Part shown: positions 6,298 through 15,759 of the stretch, in pieces | Layout: each line of letters starts with the position of its first letter | Numbering within the stretch: position 1 is the stretch's first letter | NCBI GenBank assembly: GCA_963592185.1 | Contig: CAVAVT010000005.1 | Location: 1 to 48,542 of the forward strand | DNA length: 48,542 bases | Direction of reading: 5' to 3' | Origin: CAVAVT01 sp963592185 | GTDB lineage: Bacteria > Bacillota > Negativicutes > Selenomonadales > Selenomonadaceae | Position numbers and translations under genes: made by a program | The notes under the pieces: model-generated | What the model was told of the DNA's origin: nothing | The model's database searches: none | What the model saw: the letters and a program-made list of their open reading frames with translations, nothing else

Positions 6298-7208
6298 TCC
6301 GCAAAAAGTGCCTTGGCAAAGTCTTCGGCATTAAATGGACGCAAATCATCAACGCCCTCTCCAACTCCAATCCATTTTACCGGCATGGAAAGAGAATCCT
6401 TGATGCCAATGACTACACCGCCCTTGGCTGTTCCATCGAGCTTTGTGAGGACTACTCCAGATATTGGAGCTGCCTTTGTGAAAAGCTCTGCCTGACTGAT
6501 TGCATTCTGCCCTGTAGAAGCATCCAGTACGAGAAGAGTCTCATGGGGAGCCTCTGGTATCTCACGACCAATAACACGGTTTATCTTGCTAAGCTCCTCC
6601 ATCAAATTGGATTTTGTCTGGAGACGTCCAGCTGTATCAATGATTAAAATATCAACTTTACGTGCCTTGGCAGCCTTTACCGCATCAAAGGCAACGGCTG
6701 CTGGATCAGAGCCTTCTTCGTGCTTGATAACCGTAGCACCAGTACGCTGACCCCATACCTCAAGCTGGTCAATAGCCGCAGCACGGAAGGTGTCTGCCGC
6801 CGCCAGCATTACACTCTTGCCCTGTCCCTTGTAAAAAGCACTTAACTTGCCAATAGTGGTGGTCTTTCCCACTCCGTTTACACCAATTACCAGCATAACA
6901 GTAGGCCCTTCTGTTGCCATACGAATCTCATCGCTGTCCTTGGTTAGCATATCGCTAATCTGCTTTGCCAAAAAGGGCTTTAAGTCCTCCGGTCCGTTGA
7001 TTTCCTTCTTTTTGATGCCCTTTCTAACAGCATCCATCAATTTTTCGGTGGTAGAAAAGCCCACATCGGACATGATAAGGGTTTCTTCCAGCTCATCCAG
7101 CAATTCATCATCAATATCTGCATAGCCAATAACGAGCTTCTCAATTTTTTCTGTAAATGATTCCCTTGTTTTAGTCAGACCTTTTTTTAATTTATCAAAA
7201 AATCCCAT
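6294..7208 (-). CDS. ftsY: Signal recognition particle receptor FtsY
   Basis: FtsY is the membrane-associated GTPase that docks the SRP-ribosome complex at the Sec translocon. The 304-residue protein contains the helical N domain (residues 1-95) and the G domain with GVNGVGKTT (G1), DTAGRLQTK (G3), TKLDGTAKGG (G4/G5) and the closing GVGEGVDDLRPF. It lacks the long acidic A domain seen in enterobacteria, as is normal in Firmicutes, where a short amphipathic N-terminus (MGFFDKLKKGLTKTRESF) targets the membrane. ATG 7208 follows AAGGAG. In many Firmicutes ftsY follows smc; here no smc is present in the window, and the divergent neighbour is a ketopantoate reductase-family gene. The SRP partner ffh is not in the window. 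Confidence 0.97.
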   Translation of the reverse strand: MGFFDKLKKGLTKTRESFTEKIEKLVIGYADIDDELLDELEETLIMSDVGFSTTEKLMDAVRKGIKKKEINGPEDLKPFLAKQISDMLTKDSDEIRMATEGPTVMLVIGVNGVGKTTTIGKLSAFYKGQGKSVMLAAADTFRAAAIDQLEVWGQRTGATVIKHEEGSDPAAVAFDAVKAAKARKVDILIIDTAGRLQTKSNLMEELSKINRVIGREIPEAPHETLLVLDASTGQNAISQAELFTKAAPISGVVLTKLDGTAKGGVVIGIKDSLSMPVKWIGVGEGVDDLRPFNAEDFAKALFAE

Positions 7209-7265
7209 ATATCTTCTCCTTAATATTTTCTACTTTGACTATTATTCTACCATCATCCTTATGTG

Positions 7266-7297
7266 TTTACAAATATAGCTATAAGGTATGGTATACT
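7266..7297 (+). promoter_or_regulatory. Probable extended -10 promoter of the ketopantoate reductase-family gene
   Basis: TATACT (7292-7297) is preceded by TG one base away, an extended -10. A TTTACA (7266-7271) lies 20 bases upstream, too far for an ordinary -35 box, so the extended -10 probably carries the promoter. The start codon is at 7321. Confidence 0.4.
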
Positions 7298-7320
7298 ATT
7301 CTTTAGAGAGGTGTTTATTT

Positions 7321-8256
7321 ATGAAATTTCTTATAATCGGTACTGGTGGAACCGGTGGCTGTCTGGGCGGCTATCTGGCTGCCAAGGGAAACGATGTCAC
7401 TTTTATCGCCCGTGGAAAACATTTAGAAGCCATGGAAAAGAACGGTCTGGTCATTAAAACAGCCCACAGGGGAGATATTACAATCAATCCCGTGAATGCC
7501 TGCACCATGGATGACTACCTTGCCAAAGGCGAGTGTCCAGATGTAATTTTTGTATGCGTCAAATATTATGGACTGCCTTCAGCCATTGAATTTATAAAGA
7601 AAATTGCTGTAAAGGACACGTTAGTAATTCCAATTTTAAATGTGTTTGGAACTGGCGAAGTAATGCAGAAAGAGCTTCCAAATACCACCTGTCTGGATGG
7701 CTGCATATATGTCGTATCCCAGATTGAAGCTCCCGGAATCATAGCTCAGCCCATGAAAATTCTTCGTGTTTTTTACGGATTCCGCCCCAATCAGGATGAC
7801 CGCCTTAAAGACAAGGCATCCGAGGTGGAAAAAATCATGAAGGACGCTGATATCGACGCACATTTTACCGACAGTATCCAGCCTGATGCATTGCAAAAAT
7901 TCTCCTATGTATCCCCTGCTGGTGCTGCAGGTCTTTATTTTCACGCTGTCAGCGATGATTTTCAGCATGAAGGCCCCGAGAGGGAGATGTTTGCCGGATT
8001 GATTCAGGAGGTCCAAGCCTTAGGCGAAGGCATGGGCATGAAATTTGAAAAAAATCTTGTTGAAATCGGACTGAAGCTCATGGACAGCATGGCCCCCGGA
8101 ACCACTACCTCAATGCAGCGTGACGTTATGGGAGGCGGACAATCGGAGTTCAACGGACTTGTAACAAGAATGGTGGAACTTGGAAAACAGTACAACGTCC
8201 CCGTTCCCCTTTATACAAAAATACATGAATGGGGAATAAAAAATAACATAAAATAA
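7321..8256 (+). CDS. Ketopantoate reductase PanE/ApbA family protein
   Basis: The protein (311 residues from ATG 7321, chosen because AGAGGTG precedes it) has an N-terminal Rossmann fold, MKFLIIGTGGTGGCLGGYLA, with the GxGxxG nucleotide-binding loop of NADPH-dependent 2-dehydropantoate 2-reductases. A C-terminal helical ketopantoate_reductase domain follows (QKFSYVSPAGAAGLYFHAV, then RDVMGGGQSEFNGLVTRMV), with the family lysine in LQKF. The classical enzyme reduces ketopantoate to pantoate for coenzyme A synthesis, but many paralogues act on other 2-oxo acids. No panB, panC or other pantothenate gene is near, so substrate is uncertain. It is monocistronic, ending at a strong shared terminator, and divergent from ftsY. 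Confidence 0.88.
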   Translation: MKFLIIGTGGTGGCLGGYLAAKGNDVTFIARGKHLEAMEKNGLVIKTAHRGDITINPVNACTMDDYLAKGECPDVIFVCVKYYGLPSAIEFIKKIAVKDTLVIPILNVFGTGEVMQKELPNTTCLDGCIYVVSQIEAPGIIAQPMKILRVFYGFRPNQDDRLKDKASEVEKIMKDADIDAHFTDSIQPDALQKFSYVSPAGAAGLYFHAVSDDFQHEGPEREMFAGLIQEVQALGEGMGMKFEKNLVEIGLKLMDSMAPGTTTSMQRDVMGGGQSEFNGLVTRMVELGKQYNVPVPLYTKIHEWGIKNNIK

Positions 8257-8262
8257 AAATAT

Positions 8263-8298
8263 GCCTCTTCCTTGGCAACCAGGAAGAGGCTGTTTTTT
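8263..8298. terminator. Bidirectional terminator between convergent genes
   Basis: A perfect 10-bp stem, GCCTCTTCCT (8263-8272) and AGGAAGAGGC (8281-8290), is followed by TGTTTTTT on the plus strand and preceded by AAAAAT, so it can serve both the reductase gene and the minus-strand methyltransferase. Confidence 0.8.
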
Positions 8299-9133
8299 AC
8301 ATCATCATAACACCGTAATGAACCTTACTGTATTTTCCGCCCATAATCTTATCAAATCCAAGTCGTGCAAATTCATTGCTTCTTGCATTCTCTTTCATTA
8401 CCACACGGCTTTTTGCCACACGGCATGCCTCCTGCAGAAGTTCCTCAGAAATCGCACTATGATTTGCCGCCTCCCGGAGGGGATTTAGATTTTTACTGTC
8501 CTTTAATGGATATCTGAACATAGGGTCAAAATATACCACATCTACAGACTTATCTCCCTGCGCCTTGAGATACTCTAAAGCCTCGGCATTCACAGTATTT
8601 ATTCTGCGCATAGCCTCCTGTATAGGATAGTTTTCTGCATGAAAATGTCCCAGTCCGTAGCTTGTAACAAGGTAAATCAATGGGCTTGACTCAATTCCCG
8701 TAACGCTGCCTGTTTCTCCCACCGCAAAGCTTGCAACAATGGCATCCGCCCCATATCCAAGAGTACAGTCAAAAACTGACATTCCAGCTTCCAGCCCCAT
8801 TGCCTCCACCATATTGTCCCGTCTAAGACCATTTGTTCCAAATCTAAGATTCTTTACTCTAAGATGGGCCATGTTGGGATGAAAAAACATTTCACCCTCA
8901 GGAGTCGATAGGTTTATCAGACCTTTTTTTACCACAAGAACGAATTTGGCATTATGCATCTCCTGCAGTGTTTCCACTGAATAGCTTTTTCTTTTTACAA
9001 AAGGTATTCCATAGCTATTTGAAATTTTCTCAGCTAGAATCATACTGTCCTGAGATTCTTTCCTCTCAGTGGTTATAATTGTTTGCGATAATTGCTCTGA
9101 AGCTGACTTACCCATAGTCGTTTCTCCAGTCAT
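8297..9133 (-). CDS. Class I SAM-dependent methyltransferase, RsmJ-like
   Basis: The 278-residue protein has the methyltransferase motif I segment VFDCTLGYGADAIVASFA, motif II GSVTGIESSPLIYLV, and the catalytic-loop pattern DVVYFDPMFRYP. It resembles the DUF548/RsmJ family, whose E. coli member methylates G1516 of 16S rRNA, but it has an N-terminal extension of about 90 residues (YGIPFVKRKSYSVETLQ and beyond) found in Firmicute relatives that are annotated only as class I methyltransferases. The substrate is therefore not certain; RNA is likeliest. Starts at 9133 (AAGGGG upstream) or 9115 (GGAGA upstream) are both possible. It is the last gene of a minus-strand run from mutS, 30 bases after the ATP-grasp gene, and is followed by the terminator at 8263. 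Confidence 0.8.
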   Translation of the reverse strand: MTGETTMGKSASEQLSQTIITTERKESQDSMILAEKISNSYGIPFVKRKSYSVETLQEMHNAKFVLVVKKGLINLSTPEGEMFFHPNMAHLRVKNLRFGTNGLRRDNMVEAMGLEAGMSVFDCTLGYGADAIVASFAVGETGSVTGIESSPLIYLVTSYGLGHFHAENYPIQEAMRRINTVNAEALEYLKAQGDKSVDVVYFDPMFRYPLKDSKNLNPLREAANHSAISEELLQEACRVAKSRVVMKENARSNEFARLGFDKIMGGKYSKVHYGVMMM

Positions 9134-9163
9134 TAACCTGTGACCCCTTCCCTGTGCAACACT

Positions 9164-10354
9164 TTAACTACGGCGTGTAACGAAGTCAATAAATTCATGT
9201 ACCTCGTCCTCAGTCCGGAGCTTGACCGTATAACACTGATTTCCCATCTGGGGTACCATCATCTCCGGCATTCGTTCAGCCATTACAATAGCATTGCCAT
9301 ATTTGCTCATAATTTCATCATCACTATGAACATAATTAAACTGATCCCTACGTCCGGCATATACGCAGAAACAATCATCATTGCTATGTGGCTGCAGACG
9401 TGTATTGCTTGTAACCATATCTGCCCAAATCTGGTATACATCCATGCTATGGGCATAGTCCATCATATCCGGAGTATAGCCTCCAGCAGGACGCATATTC
9501 ACCTCAAGACCTACAAAATCCCCAGCATTTCCAAGTCCCGGTTTATCATTTTCCAGCTGGAAGAACTCCAAGTGAACAAAACGGCTCTTTACTCCAAAGG
9601 CATGTACAGTGGCACGGCCAGCCTGACGCAGAGCTTCAGGTACATCGGCACGTACAAAATAAGCCAAATCCAGCTGGTCGGTGACAATATTCATAATAGA
9701 CGGAGGCCACTCAGTGCAAGACTCCATCAGTGGATTAGATTGATTGTCTACGATAGCATCATAGGAAAAAATCTTGCCCTGTATAAACTCCTCCATTACG
9801 TAAGGTACCTGGGGGTAATTTGCAAAAAATCCCTGCAGCTCATCATCGTTATTAAGCTTATAGGTGTCATTTGCCCCTACTCCGATATCCGGCTTCACAA
9901 TAACAGGATAGCCTACCTGACCAATAAATTCCCTGGCAGCCTCAAGGCTTGTAACCTTATGAAGACGGGCTGTAGGAACCCCGGCCTTTGCATAATACTC
10001 CTTCATGGCAGATTTATGCTTAATACGGCCAATGTCAGCATACTGCTCTCCGGTAGTAATGTGGAAATCAGTACGCAGCCTTGCATCCTGTTCCAGCCAG
10101 AACTCATTGTTGGACTCCAGCCAGTCAATCTTCCCGTACTTAAAAGAGTAAAAAGCCACAGCCCGGAAAACCTGATCATAATCCTGCATATTCTGCACAT
10201 AATAATATTCGGTCAAAGATTCCCGAACATTATTATCCAGACTATCATAAGGACAGTCCCCGACTCCAAGAACATTTACGCCATTACGCTTCAATCTATT
10301 TGCAAACTGCCAATAAGTGCGTGGAAAATGTGGTGAAATAAAAACAAAATTCAT
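9164..10354 (-). CDS. ATP-grasp domain carboxylate-amine ligase family protein
   Basis: The 396-residue protein has a pre-ATP-grasp N-terminal domain starting MNFVFISPHFPRTYWQFANR, then the ATP-grasp core: GYPVIVKPDIGVGANDTYKL (ATP-binding lysine), PYVMEEFIQG, and the metal- and phosphate-binding GLEVNMRPAGGYTPDMM. Families of this kind join a carboxylate to an amine via an acyl phosphate; the substrates here are unknown. It sits 28 bases after the esterase gene on the same strand. A pairing of this ATP-grasp ligase with this esterase recurs in Firmicutes as far as I recall, so they probably act on one small molecule or peptide. No RiPP precursor or transporter is adjacent. It is soluble with no signal peptide. 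Confidence 0.85.
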   Translation of the reverse strand: MNFVFISPHFPRTYWQFANRLKRNGVNVLGVGDCPYDSLDNNVRESLTEYYYVQNMQDYDQVFRAVAFYSFKYGKIDWLESNNEFWLEQDARLRTDFHITTGEQYADIGRIKHKSAMKEYYAKAGVPTARLHKVTSLEAAREFIGQVGYPVIVKPDIGVGANDTYKLNNDDELQGFFANYPQVPYVMEEFIQGKIFSYDAIVDNQSNPLMESCTEWPPSIMNIVTDQLDLAYFVRADVPEALRQAGRATVHAFGVKSRFVHLEFFQLENDKPGLGNAGDFVGLEVNMRPAGGYTPDMMDYAHSMDVYQIWADMVTSNTRLQPHSNDDCFCVYAGRRDQFNYVHSDDEIMSKYGNAIVMAERMPEMMVPQMGNQCYTVKLRTEDEVHEFIDFVTRRS

Positions 10355-10382
10355 ACCCTATTACCTCGATTCTTTTCTAAAA

Positions 10383-11120
10383 TCAATCCATCAAATACGG
10401 CAGGAAATAACGCATCTGCTTCTCCCACCAGGGCCAGTCATGATTTACATCATATCCCCAAAAATCGCACCATGCTCCAATGCCCTTTGCATTGAACTGA
10501 TCCCTCAGAATAGCCAGAGTACGGCGTCCCTCATCTTCCCATGCGCCCTGTCCTACACAGAAAATAGGCTTGCGCTGGTTGTACAAATCCACATACCAAT
10601 GATCTTGCGGCATATTTTCCATAAAGTGTATTGGAGAATTACTATATAGCACTTCATCCATCCAGCCATCAAAGAAATACTTTGCATCGTAAACACCAGA
10701 CAAGGCTAGACAGCCGCCAAACAAATCCGGACGGCGAAGGAATGCAATTGCCGCATGGGTTCCCCCAAGGCTGCAGCCAAAGGCTATAGGCATCTGTCCA
10801 CTATGATTTCTGGAATAGATACATGGCAGAACTTCCTCTATGATGTAGTTGAAATACTGCTCCTGGCGCCAAGCCCTCCAGCCCTTGTCACCATTTACAT
10901 TTGACCAGCTCTCCTTATCTACGGTATCTACCACATAGAGCTGGATGGCACCGCCATCAATATAGTCGGCAATATTGTCTATAAAGCCATTTTCATAGTT
11001 ATAGCAATCCCCATCCTGACAAGGAAATGCCAATATTGGAAGCCCGTAATGACCATATACACGAATGTTCATATCTCTGTTTAAATGATGGCTGTAATGG
11101 TTAATGTGTTCTAGCTTCAT
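10383..11120 (-). CDS. Esterase family protein (alpha/beta hydrolase, esterase D-like)
   Basis: The 245-residue cytoplasmic protein is an alpha/beta hydrolase of the esterase D (PF00756-type) family. The nucleophile elbow is GCSLGG with Ser117, the probable catalytic histidine is His227 in DVNHDWPWW, and an oxyanion region lies near LAFPCQDGD. The closing segment, WWEKQMRYFLPYL, is typical. No signal peptide is present, unlike the mycolyltransferase members. It lies between mutL (35-base gap) and an ATP-grasp ligase (28-base gap), so it is likely co-transcribed with both, although a role in mismatch repair is not implied. The physical pairing with the ligase suggests an amide- or ester-processing step on the ligase product or substrate. 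Confidence 0.85.
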   Translation of the reverse strand: MKLEHINHYSHHLNRDMNIRVYGHYGLPILAFPCQDGDCYNYENGFIDNIADYIDGGAIQLYVVDTVDKESWSNVNGDKGWRAWRQEQYFNYIIEEVLPCIYSRNHSGQMPIAFGCSLGGTHAAIAFLRRPDLFGGCLALSGVYDAKYFFDGWMDEVLYSNSPIHFMENMPQDHWYVDLYNQRKPIFCVGQGAWEDEGRRTLAILRDQFNAKGIGAWCDFWGYDVNHDWPWWEKQMRYFLPYLMD

Positions 11121-11155
11121 AAATTTTCTCCTCTTATTGTCTTTTATTTTATTTG

Positions 11156-13090
11156 CTAAAAGCCTGTACGCTTAAACATTTTTGCGAAATCATCACCGGT
11201 AAATTTTATAATCGTAGGTCTGCCGTGAGGACAGGTATAGGGTCTGCTTGTAGATCCCAATGCATCTAGTATAATCTGCATCTGCCTGAGATTTAAAACC
11301 TCCCCTGCCTTTATGGCAGCTCTGCAGGCTGTTGTTGCAAGACAGGCATGGCGAATTTCTGCTGGAGTCAGATTATGCATATTCATAAGAGACTCCAAAA
11401 TCTCACGGATAATATCCTCCGCCTCATTTACTGGGATATCCGCTGGAACTTCAATAAGTCTGAATTCTTTATCCCCACAAGGTTCCATATCAAAGCCAAG
11501 GCTCTTAAACAAATCCCCATGTTCTATTATAAGCTCAGATTCCTTAGAATCAAACTGCATCAGCATGTGAACTAAAAGTTGCTGAGATGGAATCTTTTCT
11601 GACATAGCAGAAAATTTATCAAACAAAATTCTCTCATGGGCTGCATGTTGGTCAATTATAAATAAATTATTGCTTGTCTGGGCAATGATATAGCACTTAT
11701 TCACCTGTCCAATTGGAACCATGGGACCATCATTGAAACCGGCATTACCCATATCAGCATTTATTTCTTCGGATTTCGGTGAATTGTCTGATTTAACGAC
11801 CGTGGTATCGCTTTGTGAATCTTTATTTAAAGAATACATCTCCTTTTTATTACCGGATATTATACTTCTCGCCTCATCAAAACTTATGCTTGAAGAGATG
11901 TCACTGACATACTCTTTTGAAAAGCTGTTCCCATATCCAAAGCTTTCACGGCTATTAGCCATATTTCCTATGTTGCTTGATTCCTGTGGCACAGGTTCGG
12001 TGGCAGGAATAAACTCCATTTCCACCTCCTGCACAGAAAATCGCTTGTCCTTGTCCCTGATATTTACAGCAACATCCTCAAGCTGCTGGCCTGCTGGCCG
12101 TATTGCATCCAGCACAGCCTTGTACACAGCCTTGAAAATCCGCCCCTCATCCTCAAACTTCAGCTCGCTTTTCTGTGGATGAACATTAACATCTATGGTA
12201 TTAGGCGGAACATCGATAATCAGAACCGCCAGTGGATGGCCTGTTTTGGGAACCAGTGAATGGTACGCATTGTCTATTGCCTTCATAACAGCCTTATTAG
12301 ATATAATGCGGCCATTTACAATAAGTGTCTGCCAATTTCTGCTGCTCCGTATCATTGAAGGCTTGGTAACATATCCCTTTACACGGACATCCGGGTCTAC
12401 CAAATCAATACCAAGGAGAGCGTCTGCCACCTGGCTTCCGTATATTGCCTGAAGGGTATCAAAGAGATTGCCATTGCCCGGAGTCATAATGCTTACCTTG
12501 TTATTGCTTATGTACTTAAAGGAGATTTCCGGATGGGATATGGCAAGTTTTACTATAAAGTCATTAATTTTTGACCCTTCCGTATTGGTTGTCTTTAAAA
12601 ATTTCTTTCTTGCTGGGGTGTTGAAAAACAAATCCTCCACCCGAATCATAGTGCCAACAGCGCAGCCCACCTCAGAAAATTCAGGCTCAGAACCGCCAGT
12701 TATGACCACCTTTGTTCCAAGCTCCGAATCCTTGCGCCGAGTCTGCATCATAAATCTGGATACCGCTGCAATGCTTGGCAAAGCTTCTCCACGAAATCCC
12801 AAAGTACTTAGACTGAACAAATCCCGTGCTTCTGAAAGCTTGCTTGTGGCATGTCTGAGAATTGCAAGCTTCGCATCCTCCAGTCCCATGCCCTTGCCAT
12901 TATCGCTGACACGCATAAAACTTGTGCCGCCAGCCATGATTTCTACCTCTATCTTTGTTGCACCGGCATCTATGGAATTTTCCACCAGCTCTTTGACCAC
13001 AGAGGCTGGGCGCTCCACCACCTCACCGGCAGCAATTTTATTTATCGTATTATCATCAAGTACATGAATATTACTGAGGTTCTCAGACAT
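11156..13090 (-). CDS. mutL: DNA mismatch repair protein MutL
   Basis: The 644-residue protein couples MutS mismatch recognition to strand removal. The GHKL ATPase N-terminus shows NKIAAGEVVERPASVVKELV, DNGKGM and GFRGEALPSIAAV. The C-terminal domain carries the metal-dependent endonuclease motif at residues 480-491, DQHAAHERILFD, with ACRAAIKAGE, CPHGRP (near 620) and the terminal FKR. The last motif position is Asp where the consensus has Glu, a conservative change. This predicts a nicking MutL with no MutH. The frame is open to 13183, but GGGTGTGGAGA before ATG 13090 and the family N-terminus set the start at 13090. It follows mutS by 40 bases and runs into the esterase gene. Confidence 0.97.
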   Translation of the reverse strand: MSENLSNIHVLDDNTINKIAAGEVVERPASVVKELVENSIDAGATKIEVEIMAGGTSFMRVSDNGKGMGLEDAKLAILRHATSKLSEARDLFSLSTLGFRGEALPSIAAVSRFMMQTRRKDSELGTKVVITGGSEPEFSEVGCAVGTMIRVEDLFFNTPARKKFLKTTNTEGSKINDFIVKLAISHPEISFKYISNNKVSIMTPGNGNLFDTLQAIYGSQVADALLGIDLVDPDVRVKGYVTKPSMIRSSRNWQTLIVNGRIISNKAVMKAIDNAYHSLVPKTGHPLAVLIIDVPPNTIDVNVHPQKSELKFEDEGRIFKAVYKAVLDAIRPAGQQLEDVAVNIRDKDKRFSVQEVEMEFIPATEPVPQESSNIGNMANSRESFGYGNSFSKEYVSDISSSISFDEARSIISGNKKEMYSLNKDSQSDTTVVKSDNSPKSEEINADMGNAGFNDGPMVPIGQVNKCYIIAQTSNNLFIIDQHAAHERILFDKFSAMSEKIPSQQLLVHMLMQFDSKESELIIEHGDLFKSLGFDMEPCGDKEFRLIEVPADIPVNEAEDIIREILESLMNMHNLTPAEIRHACLATTACRAAIKAGEVLNLRQMQIILDALGSTSRPYTCPHGRPTIIKFTGDDFAKMFKRTGF

Positions 13091-13130
13091 TCTCCACACC
13101 CCTTTGCAATTTATTAAAAATTTCACCCCA

Positions 13131-15731
13131 TCAGCTTCTGCCAAGCTCCTGCTTTGCCTGATTCTGCAATTTATACAGCTCATTCATAGCCTCGATTGGA
13201 GTCATAGTCATTATATCCAACTTCAAAATTTCTTCCCTTAATCCTGATGAGAAAAGAGAATCCATGCCAAAAAGTCCATTATCTTCTTTTACAGCGGATT
13301 TCTCTTGGGCTTTTGCCGCCGTAGGTTTTGCAACCTCTCCAGATTCCAGCTCAGCCAAAATCTCTTCAGCTCTATTTGTGACAGACTTTGGCAGCCCAGC
13401 AAGACGAGCCACATGTATACCGTAGGATTTATCTGCACTTCCAGCAATTATTCTGCGCAAAAATGCCACCTGTGTCCCCTTTTCCTTTACCGCTACGCAA
13501 AAATTTCGGATATATTCATCCTCTAAATCCGTAAGCTCGTGATAATGGGTGGCAAACAGAGTTTTTGAGTGCAGCTTATTCCTTATATGCTCGATTACAG
13601 CCCTTGCAATGCTCATTCCGTCAAAGGTACTTGTGCCACGTCCTATTTCATCCAAAATCACAAGGCTGTTCTTTGTGGCATACTTTAAAATCTGTGCAAC
13701 CTCATTCATTTCCACCATAAAGGTACTCTGTCCGCTTACCAGGTCGTCACTGGCGCCTATTCTGGTAAAAATGCGGTCTACAGGGGAAATTTTAGCCTCC
13801 CTTGCCGGGATAAAGCTTCCAGCCTGTGCCATAAGTGTCAAAAGGGCCACCTGCCGCATATAGGTGGATTTTCCTGCCATATTAGGCCCTGTAATAAGCA
13901 TTATCTCACAGTCTCTATGGTTTAGCTCAGTATCGTTTGGAACAAATAAATCTCTGGTTAAAATTCGTTCAACAAGAGGATGCCGTCCGTCCTTTATACT
14001 TATTGAGCCATCTGAGGTAAGCCCCGGCCGGACATAGTTATATGTCACAGCAGCTTCAGCCAGACCGGAGAGAACATCGGTAATGGCAATTTCATGGGCG
14101 GTGTTCTGTATAGCTGTAAGCTTTTCCTTAATTATTTCCCTGATTTCGGTGAAAAGATTGTATTCGATATTTACGATTTTCTCCTGAGCGCCCAGAATCT
14201 TTGTTTCAAATTCCTTAAGCTCCTCAGTAATATATCTTTCCGCATTTGCCAGGGTCTGTTTCCTTATGTATCTATCCGGCACAAGATTTGCTCCGCTATT
14301 ACGCACCTCAATATAGTAGCCAAAAACCTTGTTATATCCGATTTTCAAGGATTTTATGCCGGTTGTATTTTTTTCCTTTTCCTCAATTTCCTGAAGCATT
14401 GCCTTACTGTCATGGGATATACGTCTATATTCATCCAGCTCTTCGTTATATCCGCTTTTGATTATACCGCCTTCACGCACGGAAAATCCAGGATCATCAA
14501 CAATTGCCTTTTCCAAAAGTGAGGTTATATCATCAAATGTATGTATTCCCTCATTACATTTTTTTAAAAGCGGTGCTCCAGCTGATTCCAAATTGGATTT
14601 AATTTTAGGCAGACAGTAAAGGGAGGATTTCAAGGCGATTAAATCCTTTGCATTGGCTGTTCCTACCTCAATCCTTGTAAGGAGACGCTCAAAGTCATAG
14701 ATTTCCTTTGAAGTTTCCCGAAGCCCATTCCGCATGGCAAAATTACCAGCAAGCTCCTCCACCGCATCCAGTCTGTAATTTATTTTACCGATATCAATTA
14801 AAGGATATTCAAGCCATTTTTTCAAAAGTCTTGTTCCCATAGCGGTACGAGAAAAATCCAATACATCAAGAAGTGTATCCTTTTTCCCACCATCCCTTAA
14901 ATTACGGGTTATTTCAAGATTTCTAAGGGTATACGTATCTATTACAAGATTTTCCGATGCATCCAGAAAGGTAAGGCTGTTAATCTGTGTAAGATCCGTC
15001 TTAAGCATTTCATGGAGATAATCCAAAAGGGTGGCAAGCGCTGTCCAGGCATTTTTTGAAGCTGGTCTATTATCTGCATCAAAATGCTCGATTATACGGT
15101 CATCTACAGCCTTTGAGGGTTCCTTGATTTCTGTAAAAGTGCAGCTGGGAATTCTAAGAGAAATAAATTCATTCAGCTCTTTTCTAAAGGAAAGATTACC
15201 TACGATAAGCAGCTCCGGCATTGTAAGTCTGTAAAGTTCGTCATAGAGCATCTGCTGACGGCTGGCACCGCTGTAAATGCCATAAAAACACTCGCCGGTG
15301 GAAACATCCGCCCCGGCAAGAATCAGCTCATCCTCCTCCACCGGTTCATAAATCAATGCAATATAATTATTCTGATTTGCCTGAAGTGATGCTTCATTAA
15401 GCACCGTTCCCGGAGTAATAATTTTTATTACCTCACGCTTAGTAAGCCCTTTTGCCTTCGGGTCACCAATCTGCTCGGCAATTGCTACCTTATAGCCCTT
15501 ATTTATCAGTTTGGTTATATAGCCCTCCGATGCGTGGTAGGGAATGCCGCACATAGGATTATTATCCTTGTCGCCGCTCCGGCTGGTAAGGGTAAGTCCC
15601 AGCTCCTTGGCAGCAATTTTTGCATCCTCAAAAAACATTTCATAGAAATCGCCAAGTCTAAAAAAAAGGATAGCATCCTCGTACTGCTTTTTTGTCTCAA
15701 GATATTGCTGCATCATTGGAGTTAATTCCAT
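13131..15731 (-). CDS. mutS: DNA mismatch repair protein MutS
   Basis: This 866-residue protein is a full-length MutS1, which recognises mismatches and small loops as a clamp. The mismatch-reading Phe-X-Glu motif is Phe29-Tyr30-Glu31 in RLGDFYEMFFEDA. Connector, lever and clamp domains follow, and the ATPase near residue 615 has GPNMAGKSTYMRQVALL (Walker A), STFMVEMNEV, DEIGRGTSTFDG (Walker B) and FATHYHELT. The C-terminal tail carries a helical tetramerisation/beta-clamp region. ATG 15731 follows GGAGGAG. It is separated from the upstream miaB gene by a hairpin terminator at 15765-15785, so either read-through or a short internal promoter must drive it. The genes mutS and mutL are adjacent as usual in Firmicutes. 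Confidence 0.98.
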   Translation of the reverse strand: MELTPMMQQYLETKKQYEDAILFFRLGDFYEMFFEDAKIAAKELGLTLTSRSGDKDNNPMCGIPYHASEGYITKLINKGYKVAIAEQIGDPKAKGLTKREVIKIITPGTVLNEASLQANQNNYIALIYEPVEEDELILAGADVSTGECFYGIYSGASRQQMLYDELYRLTMPELLIVGNLSFRKELNEFISLRIPSCTFTEIKEPSKAVDDRIIEHFDADNRPASKNAWTALATLLDYLHEMLKTDLTQINSLTFLDASENLVIDTYTLRNLEITRNLRDGGKKDTLLDVLDFSRTAMGTRLLKKWLEYPLIDIGKINYRLDAVEELAGNFAMRNGLRETSKEIYDFERLLTRIEVGTANAKDLIALKSSLYCLPKIKSNLESAGAPLLKKCNEGIHTFDDITSLLEKAIVDDPGFSVREGGIIKSGYNEELDEYRRISHDSKAMLQEIEEKEKNTTGIKSLKIGYNKVFGYYIEVRNSGANLVPDRYIRKQTLANAERYITEELKEFETKILGAQEKIVNIEYNLFTEIREIIKEKLTAIQNTAHEIAITDVLSGLAEAAVTYNYVRPGLTSDGSISIKDGRHPLVERILTRDLFVPNDTELNHRDCEIMLITGPNMAGKSTYMRQVALLTLMAQAGSFIPAREAKISPVDRIFTRIGASDDLVSGQSTFMVEMNEVAQILKYATKNSLVILDEIGRGTSTFDGMSIARAVIEHIRNKLHSKTLFATHYHELTDLEDEYIRNFCVAVKEKGTQVAFLRRIIAGSADKSYGIHVARLAGLPKSVTNRAEEILAELESGEVAKPTAAKAQEKSAVKEDNGLFGMDSLFSSGLREEILKLDIMTMTPIEAMNELYKLQNQAKQELGRS

Positions 15732-15759
15732 ATTTTCTCCTCCATAAATTACTTAAACA

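Noticed and set aside
9140..10336. 398-residue plus-strand frame opposite the ATP-grasp gene
   Set aside because: Overlaps a protein with clear ATP-grasp motifs and has no recognisable domain or start signal.
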